Below, in pieces: positions 32,719 to 40,934 of a DNA stretch of 64,000 nucleotides; positions within the stretch are counted from its first letter, which is position 1, and each line of letters opens with the position of its first letter. The notes beneath the pieces are model-generated. The model was not told where the DNA came from and made no database searches. It saw only the letters and a list, made by a program, of their open reading frames with translations. Made by a program: the position numbers and the translations under genes. The stretch comes from Streptomyces sp. 3214.6. Its GTDB lineage: Bacteria; Actinomycetota; Actinomycetes; Streptomycetales; Streptomycetaceae. The stretch is taken from NCBI RefSeq assembly GCF_900129855.1, contig NZ_LT670819.1:1178001-1242000 (forward strand), written 5' to 3'.

Positions 32719-32753
32719 TTAAATAGATAACCTATTTAGCCGAACCAATCAAT
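32719..32753 (-). promoter_or_regulatory. Conserved promoter/operator element, copy 2
   Basis: TTAAATAGATAACCTATT, then GCCGAACCAATCAAT, lies 37 nt before the aldehyde dehydrogenase start on the minus strand. Thirty-one of 35 bases match the element at 5382-5416, again with a leftward operon immediately beyond its left end. It contains AATAG/CTATT as an inverted repeat. It most likely includes the promoter of the 32682-27268 operon. Confidence 0.6.
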
Positions 32754-32778
32754 GCCCTGCAGCGATCCGCCGGCGCTC

Positions 32779-33921
32779 TCACAGCCCCAGCGACCGTCCG
32801 ACGATCTCCTGCATGATCTCCGAGGTGCCGCCGAAGACCCGCTGCACCCGGCTGTCCCGCCAGATGCGGGCGATCTCGTACTCGTTGACGTAGCCGTAGC
32901 CGCCGAAGAGCTGCATGCAACGGTCGATGACCTCCCAGCCGGTCTCCGTGGTCCAGTACTTGGCCGCGGCGGCCTCCTCGGCCGTCAGCTCGCCCTGGAA
33001 CAGGGCCATGATGCAGCCGTCCAGATAGACCCGGGCGACTCCCAGCTTGGCCTTGATGTCGCCGAGGGCGAACCGGTTGGCCTGGAACTCGCCGATGGGC
33101 CGGCCGAAGGCGGTGCGGTCCTTGGCGTACTGCAGCGCGCAGCTGAAGGCCCGCTCGGCGGAGGCGAGCGCGGCGACGGCGATGGCGAGCCGCTCGGTGG
33201 GGAGGTTGCCCATCATGTGGTAGAAGCCGCGACCCTCCTGCCCGATGAGGTTCTCGGCTGGGACGCGGACCTCGCGGAAGAAGAGTTCGGCGGTGTCCTG
33301 GGCCTTCATGCCGACCTTGTCGAGCTTGCGTCCGCGTTCGAAGCCCTCGGCGCCGCGCTCGACGACGATCAGGCTGATGCCCTTGTGCCCGGCGTCCGGG
33401 TCGGTCTTGCAGGCGACGATGACCAGGTCGGCCAGGATGCCGTTGGTGATGAAGGTCTTGGAGCCGTCGATCACCCACTCGTCACCGTCCCTGCGGGCGG
33501 TGGTGCGGATGCCCTTGAGGTCGGATCCGGCGGCCGGCTCGGACAGCGCGAGCGCGCAGACCGTCTCACCGGCGATGACACCGGGGAGCCAGCGGGCCTT
33601 CTGCTCCGGGGTGGTGAGGTGCATCAGATAGGGCGGGATGACGTCGTTCTGCAGGCCGAGCCCTATGCCGACCGAGCCGGTGGCCGCCATCTCCTCCGCC
33701 ATGATGGCGTTGTAGCGGAAGTCCCAGATGCCCTGGCCGCCGTACTCCTCGGGGAACTGCCAGCCGATGAGTCCGGCCTTGCCCGCGGCCGCCCACGCGG
33801 CGCGGCCGACCTGCCCGTCGCGCTCCCACTCCTCGGTGTGCGGGGCGCATTCGCGCAGGTAGTAGGAGCGGGCGGTCCCCCGGAACAGTTCGTGCTCGTC
33901 GGTGAAGATCGTACGGCGCAT
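32779..33921 (-). CDS. Acyl-CoA dehydrogenase (homomeric, long-chain type)
   Basis: A 380-residue acyl-CoA dehydrogenase. It carries FPEEYGGQGIWDF, CALALSEPAAGSDLKGIRTTA, VIDGSKTFITNGILADLVIV, VGMKAQDTAELFF and FGGYGYVNEYEIARIWRDSRVQRVFGGTSEIMQEIVGRSLGL. The GGTSEIM end without Glu, plus NLPTERLAIA in helix G, matches the long-chain/isovaleryl group in which the catalytic Glu lies in that helix. It therefore looks like an ordinary homotetramer, unlike the paired enzymes. It is separated by the conserved element from the aldehyde dehydrogenase operon and faces the SDR operon at 34023. Confidence 0.94.
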   Translation of the reverse strand: MRRTIFTDEHELFRGTARSYYLRECAPHTEEWERDGQVGRAAWAAAGKAGLIGWQFPEEYGGQGIWDFRYNAIMAEEMAATGSVGIGLGLQNDVIPPYLMHLTTPEQKARWLPGVIAGETVCALALSEPAAGSDLKGIRTTARRDGDEWVIDGSKTFITNGILADLVIVACKTDPDAGHKGISLIVVERGAEGFERGRKLDKVGMKAQDTAELFFREVRVPAENLIGQEGRGFYHMMGNLPTERLAIAVAALASAERAFSCALQYAKDRTAFGRPIGEFQANRFALGDIKAKLGVARVYLDGCIMALFQGELTAEEAAAAKYWTTETGWEVIDRCMQLFGGYGYVNEYEIARIWRDSRVQRVFGGTSEIMQEIVGRSLGL

Positions 33922-33963
33922 GCTCGACTCCGCTCCTGGGTCTCACGTACTCTGCATCTCGCT

Positions 33964-33990
33964 TATTCAGTTGAAGTAGTTATACGATAG
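33964..33990. promoter_or_regulatory. AT-rich element in the dehydrogenase/SDR divergent gap
   Basis: TTATTCAGTTGAAGTAGTTA is followed by TACGATAG. AGTTGAA is also found in the gaps at 23145 and 24196, and GTTATA matches the core at 24196. It is the only AT-rich segment between the divergent starts at 33921 and 34023, hence the likely promoter and control region for both operons. Confidence 0.4.
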
Positions 33991-34022
33991 CGCTGTTTCC
34001 AGTGCCGGGCGAGGGAGGACGC

Positions 34023-34778
34023 GTGAGCGTACGGGACAGGGTGGCGCTCGTCACCGGAGCGGGGCGCGGCATCGGCGAGGCGATCGCCGACCGGCTCGCC
34101 GCCCAGGGAGCCGCGGTCGCCGTCTGCGACCTGGACCCGGCGGCCGCGGAGAAGGTAGCGGCACAGCTCACGGAGCGGTACGCGGTGCGCGCCACCGGAG
34201 TCGGCGCGGACATCTCCGACAGCGCGGCCGTCCACGCGGCCGTGGAGCGCGTGACGGCCGCACTCGGCCCGGTGGACGTGCTGGTCAACAACGCCGCGGT
34301 GGACGTCGTCGGCCGGTTCGTCGACAGCGACGAGGCGACCTGGGACCGGATCATCGCCGTCAATCTGCGCGGCACGATCACGATGACCCGGGCGGTGCTC
34401 GACTCGATGATCGAACGGGGCGGCGGCCGGATCGTCCACATCGCCTCCGACGCCGGCCGGGTCGGCTCCTCCGGCGAGGTCGTGTACTCCGCGACGAAGG
34501 GCGGCGTCATCGCCTTCGGCAAGGCCCTGGCCCGCGAGGTCGCCCGGCATGCCGTCACCGTGAACACCGTCTGCCCCGGGCCGACCGACACCGCGCTGCT
34601 CGGCCAGGTCGCCGACTACAGCCAGAAGATGTACGACGCGACCGTGCGGGCCATCCCGCTGCGTCGCGTCGCCCGGCCCGCCGAGATCGCCGGCGTGGTT
34701 GCCTTCCTCGCGTCCGACGACGCCGCCTACATGACCGGGCAGACGCTCTCGGTCAGCGGCGGCCTGACGATGGTGTGA
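34023..34778 (+). CDS. SDR-family oxidoreductase
   Basis: A 251-residue SDR with TGAGRGIGEAIA, LVNNAAVDVVG, the Ser in IASDAGRVGSSGEV and the YSATK motif; it ends SVSGGLTMV. GTG 34023 has GGGAGGACGC before it, so the earlier GTG at 34002 is not preferred. It opens a six-gene plus-strand operon (SDR, hydratase, CoA-transferase, SDR, DoxX, dehydrogenase). The closest known family role is 3-hydroxyacyl-CoA or 2-hydroxycyclohexanecarboxyl-CoA type dehydrogenase (BadH-like), which would suit an alicyclic substrate; this is inference. Confidence 0.92.
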   Translation: MSVRDRVALVTGAGRGIGEAIADRLAAQGAAVAVCDLDPAAAEKVAAQLTERYAVRATGVGADISDSAAVHAAVERVTAALGPVDVLVNNAAVDVVGRFVDSDEATWDRIIAVNLRGTITMTRAVLDSMIERGGGRIVHIASDAGRVGSSGEVVYSATKGGVIAFGKALAREVARHAVTVNTVCPGPTDTALLGQVADYSQKMYDATVRAIPLRRVARPAEIAGVVAFLASDDAAYMTGQTLSVSGGLTMV

Positions 34779-34779
34779 G

Positions 34780-35559
34780 GTGAGCACCGTGCTGCGCGTC
34801 GAACTCCGCGACGGACTCGCCGTGTTGACCCTGGACCGGCCCGAGCGGCTCAACGCCGTCGGCTCCGACACCGTACGGCGACTGACCCGGGCGCTGAACG
34901 ACGTCCGCGACGACGACGAGGTCCGCGCCCTGGTGCTGACCGGCGCGGGCCGGGCCTTCTGCGCCGGCGCCGACCTCGGTGAGATCGAGTCGTTCACGAC
35001 GCCCGGACAGTTCCGTGCGTTCGTGGGAGGCCTGACCGACGCGTACGCGCTCCTGGAGGACTTTCCCAAGCCCTCGGTCGCCGCCGTCCACGGGTTCGCC
35101 TTCGGCGGCGGTCTGGAGCTGGCGCTCGCCTGCGACCTGCGGGTGGTGGAGCGCGGCGCGCGGCTCGGGCTGCCCGAGATGAAGCTGGGCGTCCTGCCGG
35201 GCGCGGGCGGCACCCAGCGGCTCCCGCGTCTGCTGCCGCCGGCGATCGCCAAGCAGATGATCCTCACCGGCGAACCGATCGACGCGGAGCGCGCCTGGCA
35301 GCTCGGTCTCGTCAACGAACTGGCCGAGCCCGGCGGTGTGCTCGCCGCCGCCGAGAAGCTGGCCGGCGCTCTGACGGCCGGGGCGCCGCTCGCGCTCGCG
35401 GCGGGCAAGCGGCTGATCGACTACGGGCGCGGCATGGACCTGGAGGCGGCGATCGCGTACGAGCGCGAGACCGTGTCGGTGCTGTTCACCACCGAGGACC
35501 GCAAGGAAGGTCTCAAGGCCTTCCGTGAGCGCCGGCCGGGAGAGTTCCGCGGCAGGTAG
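34780..35559 (+). CDS. Enoyl-CoA hydratase (canonical catalytic glutamates)
   Basis: A 259-residue crotonase with both catalytic glutamates in place: GFAFGGGLELALACDLRV and GLPEMKLGVLPGAGGTQRLPRLL. LDRPERLNAV and GAGRAFCAGADLGE give the CoA-binding region. Of the six crotonases in the window it is the one that best fits a textbook 2-enoyl-CoA hydratase. The GTG start lies one base after the SDR stop. Hydration here followed by SDR oxidation would make a 3-ketoacyl-CoA within the same operon. Confidence 0.95.
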   Translation: MSTVLRVELRDGLAVLTLDRPERLNAVGSDTVRRLTRALNDVRDDDEVRALVLTGAGRAFCAGADLGEIESFTTPGQFRAFVGGLTDAYALLEDFPKPSVAAVHGFAFGGGLELALACDLRVVERGARLGLPEMKLGVLPGAGGTQRLPRLLPPAIAKQMILTGEPIDAERAWQLGLVNELAEPGGVLAAAEKLAGALTAGAPLALAAGKRLIDYGRGMDLEAAIAYERETVSVLFTTEDRKEGLKAFRERRPGEFRGR

Positions 35560-35605
35560 GCCGCGCACATCAGCATCCGCGTCACTTTTCAACCGGAGGT
35601 GGGCC

Positions 35606-36760
35606 GTGCGGCCGCTGGAAGGCATTTCTGTCGTCGAGTTGGGCATGTGGGTGGCGGCACCGGCCGCGGCCACCATGCTCGCGGACTGGGGTGCGGACGT
35701 GGTGAAGGTGGAGGCGCCGACCGGCGACCCGAACCGGTACACGCTCCGGCACGTCGGCCAGGACATCGACAGCGCGCCCCCGTTCGAGACCGACAACCGG
35801 GGCAAGCGCGGGATCGTCCTCGACCTGAGGTCGAAGGAGGGCAAGGACGCACTGGAGCGGCTGCTGGAACGCGCCGACGTGTTCGTCACCAACCTGCGCC
35901 CCGGCGCGTTGGAGCGGCTCGGGCTGGCCCCGGACGAGCTGCGGGACCGCCATCCCCGCCTGGTCGTCGGCACGCTGACGGGCTACGGCTGGACGGGCGC
36001 CGAGCGCGACCGGGCCGGCTACGACGTCTCCGCGTTCTGGGCCCGGCCCGGCATCGCCGCCATGCTCAACCCGGCCGGTGAGCCACCGCCCGGCATCCGG
36101 CCGGGACTCGGCGACCGCACGGCCGCCGCCAACCTGGTGGCGGGCGTGCTGGCCGCGCTGCTGCGCCGCGCACTCACCGGCGAGGGCGGCGTGGTGGACG
36201 TGTCGCTGCTGCGGTCCGGGACCTACGCCAACGGCAACGACCTCGCCCTGCAGAACTTCTTCGGCAAGCGCGGCCGTACCCGCCACCGCACCGAGCACGA
36301 GTCCCCGCTCTACAACTGCTACCGGGCCGCCGACGACCGCTGGTTCTGGCTCGTCGGCCTGGAGGGCAACCGGCACTGGCCCGGCGTCGTCAAGGCGCTC
36401 GGCCGCCCGGACCTGGAGACGGACGAGCGGTTCGCGACGGGCAAGGCCCGGCGGGGCCATGTACGGGAACTGATCGCCGAGTTCGACGGGGAGTTCGCGC
36501 GGCGGCCGCTGGCGGAGTGGGCGGCGCGGTTCGACGCCGAAGGCGTGTGGTGGGCGCCCGTGCAGACCCTGGCGGAGGTGGCCGCCGACCCTCAGGCGCA
36601 GGCCGTCGGGGCGTTCGTCGAGCAGCCCGGCATGGGCGACGCGCCGCCGCTCAGGACGGTGGCGACTCCGGTGAGCTTCTGGGGAGTCGACGAAAAGCCC
36701 CGGGCCGGCGCGCCGACGCTGGGCGAGCACACCGACGACGTACTGCGCGAACTCGACTGA
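35606..36760 (+). CDS. CaiB/BaiF CoA-transferase family protein (class III)
   Basis: A 384-residue class III CoA-transferase: ISVVELGMWVAAPAAATMLADWGADVVKVE, RGKRGIVLDLRSKEGKDAL, FVTNLRPGALERLGL and DRAGYDVSAFWARPG. The last contains the expected catalytic Asp. GGAGGTGGGCC precedes GTG 35606. It differs strongly from the other family member at 15391, especially in the middle (GNDLALQNFFGKRGRTRHRTEHESPLYN). It could transfer CoA from a pathway product to the incoming acid. Third gene in the 34023-39393 operon. Confidence 0.92.
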   Translation: MRPLEGISVVELGMWVAAPAAATMLADWGADVVKVEAPTGDPNRYTLRHVGQDIDSAPPFETDNRGKRGIVLDLRSKEGKDALERLLERADVFVTNLRPGALERLGLAPDELRDRHPRLVVGTLTGYGWTGAERDRAGYDVSAFWARPGIAAMLNPAGEPPPGIRPGLGDRTAAANLVAGVLAALLRRALTGEGGVVDVSLLRSGTYANGNDLALQNFFGKRGRTRHRTEHESPLYNCYRAADDRWFWLVGLEGNRHWPGVVKALGRPDLETDERFATGKARRGHVRELIAEFDGEFARRPLAEWAARFDAEGVWWAPVQTLAEVAADPQAQAVGAFVEQPGMGDAPPLRTVATPVSFWGVDEKPRAGAPTLGEHTDDVLRELD

Positions 36761-36791
36761 CCTGCATCATCCGCTGCTTTGGAGGTAACGC

Positions 36792-37703
36792 GTGGGCATC
36801 CTGGACGACAAGGTCGCCATTGTGACCGGTGGCGGCAGAGGGCTGGGCCGGGCGCACTGTCTGGCGCTCGCCGAGGCCGGCGCGACCGTGGTGGTGAACG
36901 ACCTCGGCGCGGGCGTGCACGGCGAGCAGACCGGGGACTCCCCCGCCGACGACGTGGTCGCGGAGATCACCAAGCTGGGCGGCCGGGCGATCGCCAACCA
37001 CGCGTCGGTCACCGACTGGGCGGCCACGGAGACGATGGTGGCGGACACGGTCGCGGACTTCGGCCGACTGGACGTCATCGTCAACAACGCGGGCATCGTG
37101 CGCGACCGCATGCTGTTCTCGATGACCGAGGCCGAGTTCGACGCGGTGATCGCGGTGCATCTGAAGGGCACCTTCGCCCTCACCCGGCACGCCTGCGCGT
37201 ACTGGCGTGAGGCGTCGAAGCGGGGTGAGCGCGTCGCCGGCCGTGTCATCAACACGACGTCCGGGACGGGCCTGTTCGGCAACCAGGGCCAGTCCAACTA
37301 CGGTGCCGCGAAGGCCGGGATCGCCGGGCTCACCGTCCTCACCGCGCTGGAAATGCGCAAGTACGGTGTCACCGCGAACGCCGTCTCGCCGATCGCGGCC
37401 ACCCGGATGACGGACGGCCTGGACGTCGGCACCTCCCTCCAGGCCGTCGACGACTTCGACCCGCGCGACCCCGCCAACGCCTCCGGTGTCGTCGTCTACC
37501 TGGCCTCCGACAGCGCGGCCTGGCTGACCGGCCAGGTCCTGCGCATCGAGGGCAACCGGCTGAACCGGCTCCAGGGCTGGACCGTCACCGGCGTCCACCC
37601 CAGCGAGTCCGGCAAGGCCCTCACCTACGACGAACTCGTCGACGCCGTACCGCGGTTGTACGGCGTCGCCCCGGCGGGCCGGGCCACCGGAGCGGGCCAG
37701 TGA
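36792..37703 (+). CDS. SDR-family oxidoreductase, MFE-2-like
   Basis: A 303-residue SDR. TGGGRGLGRAHCLALAEAGATVVVNDLG followed by a variable acidic stretch and LDVIVNNAGIVRDRMLFSMTEAEFDAVIAVHLKGTFALT matches the (3R)-hydroxyacyl-CoA dehydrogenase domain of peroxisomal multifunctional enzyme type 2. NTTSGTGLFGNQGQSNYGAAKAGI contains the Ser-Tyr-Lys catalytic set. The C-terminal extension (about 245-303) is typical. It belongs with R-specific MaoC hydratases such as those at 13017-13888. Start GTG with GGAGG upstream. A close paralogue is at 43794-44705. Confidence 0.94.
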   Translation: MGILDDKVAIVTGGGRGLGRAHCLALAEAGATVVVNDLGAGVHGEQTGDSPADDVVAEITKLGGRAIANHASVTDWAATETMVADTVADFGRLDVIVNNAGIVRDRMLFSMTEAEFDAVIAVHLKGTFALTRHACAYWREASKRGERVAGRVINTTSGTGLFGNQGQSNYGAAKAGIAGLTVLTALEMRKYGVTANAVSPIAATRMTDGLDVGTSLQAVDDFDPRDPANASGVVVYLASDSAAWLTGQVLRIEGNRLNRLQGWTVTGVHPSESGKALTYDELVDAVPRLYGVAPAGRATGAGQ

Positions 37704-38218
37704 AGGGCCCGGGACACGACGTCGCGGCCCTCGTACTGCGTGCCACGCTCGGCCCGATGCTGTTCGTGCACGGCTGGAACAAGGTCGCCGGGCCGGGTGG
37801 GCTGGGGGGCACGACGGGCTGGTTCGAGGCGCTCGGGCTGAAGCCCGCCGAGGTGCACGCCCGGATGGCGGCGGGCACGGAGATGGCCGCGGGCGTGGGC
37901 ATCGCGCTGGGCGTCGCCAACCCGCTGCCGGCGGCGGCGACCGTCGGACTCATGGCCGTGGCCGCCCGCACCGACCACCGCGGCAAGGGCTTCTTCGTCT
38001 TCAAGGGCGGCTGGGAGTACGCCGGTGTGGTGGGCGGGGCCGCCGTGGCCCTGGCCGCGCTGGGCAACGGCCGGTACTCCCTCGACGGGCTGCTGAACCG
38101 CCGGCCTTCCGGCGCCGGGCCCGCGGTGCTGGCCGCCGGGGTGGGTGCGGCGAGCGCGGCGGCGTTGCTCGCGGCCTGCTACCGGCCCGACGAGAAGCCG
38201 GACACGACAGATCAGTGA
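37700..38218 (+). CDS. DoxX-family membrane protein
   Basis: A 172-residue integral membrane protein with about four hydrophobic segments (about 8-24, 55-75, 80-90 with 105-125, and 140-162). It starts LVLRATLGPMLFVHGWNKVAG and has HRGKGFFVFKGGWEYAGVVGGAA, typical of DoxX/DoxD-like proteins. The family is linked to quinone-dependent sulfur or redox functions in archaea, but bacterial members are mostly uncharacterised. The GTG start overlaps the SDR stop (GTGA). In this operon it might help pass electrons or handle a hydrophobic substrate in the membrane; this is not shown. Confidence 0.85.
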   Translation: MKGPGHDVAALVLRATLGPMLFVHGWNKVAGPGGLGGTTGWFEALGLKPAEVHARMAAGTEMAAGVGIALGVANPLPAAATVGLMAVAARTDHRGKGFFVFKGGWEYAGVVGGAAVALAALGNGRYSLDGLLNRRPSGAGPAVLAAGVGAASAAALLAACYRPDEKPDTTDQ

Positions 38219-38235
38219 ACGACACAGGAGGCGAC

Positions 38236-39393
38236 ATGGACGCGGAGGACTTCGCAACGGTGCTGTCCGAGGTTCGGCGCTTCGTCCGGGAACGCGTCGT
38301 GCCGCTGGAGGCGGAGATCGACGAGAAGGACGAGATGCCGGCGGACATTCGCGAGGCGGCGAAGAAGATGGGGCTCTTCGGCTTCGCACTGCCCGAGGAG
38401 TACGGCGGGCTCGGGCTGTCGATGTACGAAGAGGCCCGGGTCATGTTCGAGCTGGGCTACACGACCCCGTCCCTGCGCTCGATGTTCGGTACGAACAACG
38501 GCATCGCCGGACACGTCCTGATGGTCGGCGGCACCGAGGAGCAGAAGGCCCACTGGCTGCCGCGGATCGCGTCCGGTGAGGTGCTGGCGTCCTTCGCGCT
38601 GACCGAGCCGGACGCGGGATCGGACCCCTCGACGCTCACCACCCGCGCCCACCTGGAGGGCGAGGAGTGGGTGATCAACGGAGCGAAGCGGTACATCACC
38701 AACGCGCCGCTCGCCGACGTCTTCATGGTGTTCGCCCGCACCGACCCCGACGCCCCGCGCACCCGCGGCATCTCGACCTTCCTGGTCCAGGCCGGCACCC
38801 CGGGCCTGACCGTGGCGCCCAGGGACCACAAGATGGGCCAGTTCGGCGCCTGGACGGCGGACGTGTACTTCGACGACGTACGCGTGCCGGCCTCCGCCCT
38901 CGTCGGCGGCGAGGAGGGCCTGAACCGCGGGTTCGCCACGGCGATGGGCTGTATCGCGCACGGCCGGGTGCATATCTCGTCCCTGTGCGTGGGCATGGCC
39001 GAACGCCTCGTCGACGAGTCGGTGGACTACGCCCGCACCCGCCGCCAGTCCGGCCGGCTCATCGGCTCCTTCCAGCTCGTCCAGGGTCTGATCGCCGACT
39101 CGATGACCGACTACTACGCCGGCCGCGCCACCGTCCTGGAGGCCGCCCGCGCGTTCGACGCCGGGACGGACACCAAGATCGGCCCGTCCTGCGCGAAGTA
39201 CTTCGCCAGCGAGATGGTATGGCGGGTCGCGGACCGCGCGGTGCAGATCCACGGCGGCGCGGGCTATATGCGCGGGGTCGCCGTCGAGCGCTTCTACCGT
39301 GACGCCCGGCTGTTCCGCATCTACGAGGGCACCAGCCAGATCCAGCAGGTCATCATCGCCAAGGCGCTGCTGGGCGAGGCGGCCCGCGGCTGA
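38236..39393 (+). CDS. Acyl-CoA dehydrogenase (short-chain type, catalytic Glu in YEGTS)
   Basis: A 385-residue acyl-CoA dehydrogenase with LPEEYGGLGLSMYEEARVMFE, FALTEPDAGSDPSTL, VINGAKRYITNAPLADVFMV and the complete RIYEGTSQIQQVIIAKALLG loop that places the catalytic base Glu. It should be an active homotetramer on its own. ATG 38236 has an AGGAGGCGAC ribosome site; a GTG at 38215 overlaps the DoxX stop but lacks one. It is the last gene of the operon and is followed by a clear hairpin terminator. Confidence 0.94.
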   Translation: MDAEDFATVLSEVRRFVRERVVPLEAEIDEKDEMPADIREAAKKMGLFGFALPEEYGGLGLSMYEEARVMFELGYTTPSLRSMFGTNNGIAGHVLMVGGTEEQKAHWLPRIASGEVLASFALTEPDAGSDPSTLTTRAHLEGEEWVINGAKRYITNAPLADVFMVFARTDPDAPRTRGISTFLVQAGTPGLTVAPRDHKMGQFGAWTADVYFDDVRVPASALVGGEEGLNRGFATAMGCIAHGRVHISSLCVGMAERLVDESVDYARTRRQSGRLIGSFQLVQGLIADSMTDYYAGRATVLEAARAFDAGTDTKIGPSCAKYFASEMVWRVADRAVQIHGGAGYMRGVAVERFYRDARLFRIYEGTSQIQQVIIAKALLGEAARG

Positions 39394-39396
39394 AGA

Positions 39397-39422
39397 AGGG
39401 CGGCGACCTCGGTCGCCGCCCT
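39397..39422 (+). terminator. Hairpin terminator after the acyl-CoA dehydrogenase gene
   Basis: AGGGCGGCGAC (39397-39407), loop CTCG, GTCGCCGCCCT (39412-39422): a perfect 11-bp stem with a 4-nt loop, starting 3 nt after the stop codon. No U tract. It ends the 34023-39393 operon. Confidence 0.8.
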
Positions 39423-39538
39423 CACCTGATCGGACGAGCCGACGGGTGCTGGACAGCACCGCGTGGCTGGTGTCGAAGAGCACGCCGAGGACCTGAAGAG
39501 GCGTTCCGTGCCAGACACCGTGGCCGTCCGGAAGGAGC

Positions 39539-39818
39539 ATGGCCGGCGTGGCCCGAAACCGCCGTCTGATCCTGAGCTCGCCGTCCGAAGTCTGGAGCCT
39601 GCCGGCCGACGGTCCTCGCTACGGGGAGTGGGTGACCGGAACGCAGCGGGTCCTCGCCGCCGACCCGCACTGGCCGCAGGTGGGCGCCCGTCTGCGGGTC
39701 CGCGTCGGCATGGGCCGCCTCACCCTCGACGACACCTGCGTCGTCCGCATCTGCGAGCCGCGGACGCGCCTGGAACTGGAGGCACCCGGATCGCCGTACG
39801 CGAGCACGCCGAGCACGG
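39539..39818 (+). pseudogene. Truncated SRPBCC/polyketide-cyclase-like gene
   Basis: The ATG at 39539 opens a frame whose first 85 or so residues read as the N-terminal half of a SRPBCC protein: LILSSPSEVWSLPADGPRYGEWVTGTQRVL, then PQVGARLRVRVGMGRLTLDDTCVV and RTRLELEA. Such proteins are usually about 150 residues. After SPYAST the frame runs into the antisense of the acyl-CoA dehydrogenase gene that ends at 39819, and the similarity stops. The gene has therefore lost its 3' half, probably when the convergent operon was joined here. A short functional protein is not excluded. Confidence 0.6.
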
Positions 39819-40934
39819 TCAGATCCCGAGCCGGTCCAGCAGCCGCTCGTGGTAGACCGCCGGGCCTCCGAACAGCAGCTGGGACGACTTGGCCCTGCGG
39901 AAGTACAGGTGGGCCGGATGCTCCCAGGTGAAGCCGATGCCGCCGTGGACCTGGATGTTCTCCATCGCCGCGACCATGTACGCCCGTGAGCAGCACGCGT
40001 GTGCCACGACCGCGGCGACCGGGAAGTCCGGCGCGTCCTCGGCGGCCAGCCGCGCCGCCTCACGGGAGGACGCCTCGGCCAGCTCCACCTGGACGAGCAG
40101 GTCGGCGCACTTGTGCTTGACGGCCTGGAAGGAGCCGATCGGCCGGCCGAACTGGTGTCGGGTGCGGGCGTACTCCGCGCTCATCTCCAGACACCGGCGT
40201 GCCCCGCCCGACTGTTCGGCGGCCAGGGCGACCGAGGCCACGTCCAGGACGCGGGCCATGATGCGTCCACCGGCCCCGTCCGTGCCGACGAGGGTCGCGG
40301 GCACGGTGTCGAACGTCAGCCGGGCCATGGCCCGCGTGGCGTCCAGGGTCCGAAGCGGTTCGGCCGACAGTCCCGTCGCCGACCGGTCGACGGCGAACAA
40401 CGACGGACCGGCGACGGTGCGGGCGACGACCAGGACCAGATCCGCGGTCGTGCCGTCGACGACGAAGCACTTGCGGCCGCTCAGCTTCCAGCCGCCGTCC
40501 CCGCCCGGCAGGGCGCGCACGGTGATCAGCGCGGGGTCCCAGGTGCCGTCGTCCTCGGCGACGGCGAGAGTGGCCGTGGTGCGCCCGTCCGCGATGCCGG
40601 GCAGATGGCGCGCGCAGGCCTCGCCGTCGCCCGAGGCCAGCAGGGCCTGGGCCGCGAGGACGACGGTGGCGAAGAATGGCGCGCACAGCAGGGCACGGCC
40701 CATCTCCTCCATGACGACGCCGAGTTCGACGAGGCCGAAGCCGTCACCGCCGTACTCCTCCGGGATCGTCAGGCCCGGCAGGCGCAGTTGGTGGGCTGCC
40801 TGGGCCCACACCGCGGCGTCGAAGCGCGGCTCGCTCTCCATGAGCTTGCGTACGGCCTCCTCGGGCGACTTCGCTTCCATGAAGTCCCTTACTGCTGCGC
40901 GAAGTTCCCTCAGTTCGGCTTCGTCGGCGCTCAT
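39819..40934 (-). CDS. Acyl-CoA dehydrogenase, small-subunit type
   Basis: A 371-residue FadE29-like subunit. IPEEYGGDGFGLVELGVVMEEMGRALLCAPF, LAVAEDDGTWDPA, FGRPIGSFQAVKHKCADLLVQVELA and VHGGIGFTWEHPAHLYFRRAKSSQLLFGG parallel the small subunits at 19143 and 25038. The ATG overlaps the stop of the large-subunit gene (ATGA), strong evidence for an alpha2beta2 enzyme. It is the last gene of the operon read from 46761, and its end overlaps the truncated SRPBCC remnant on the other strand. Confidence 0.93.
   Translation of the reverse strand: MSADEAELRELRAAVRDFMEAKSPEEAVRKLMESEPRFDAAVWAQAAHQLRLPGLTIPEEYGGDGFGLVELGVVMEEMGRALLCAPFFATVVLAAQALLASGDGEACARHLPGIADGRTTATLAVAEDDGTWDPALITVRALPGGDGGWKLSGRKCFVVDGTTADLVLVVARTVAGPSLFAVDRSATGLSAEPLRTLDATRAMARLTFDTVPATLVGTDGAGGRIMARVLDVASVALAAEQSGGARRCLEMSAEYARTRHQFGRPIGSFQAVKHKCADLLVQVELAEASSREAARLAAEDAPDFPVAAVVAHACCSRAYMVAAMENIQVHGGIGFTWEHPAHLYFRRAKSSQLLFGGPAVYHERLLDRLGI

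Noticed and set aside
34753..35973. 406-codon minus-strand frame opposite the hydratase and CoA-transferase
   Set aside because: It crosses the boundary of two well-supported plus-strand genes and has no motif.
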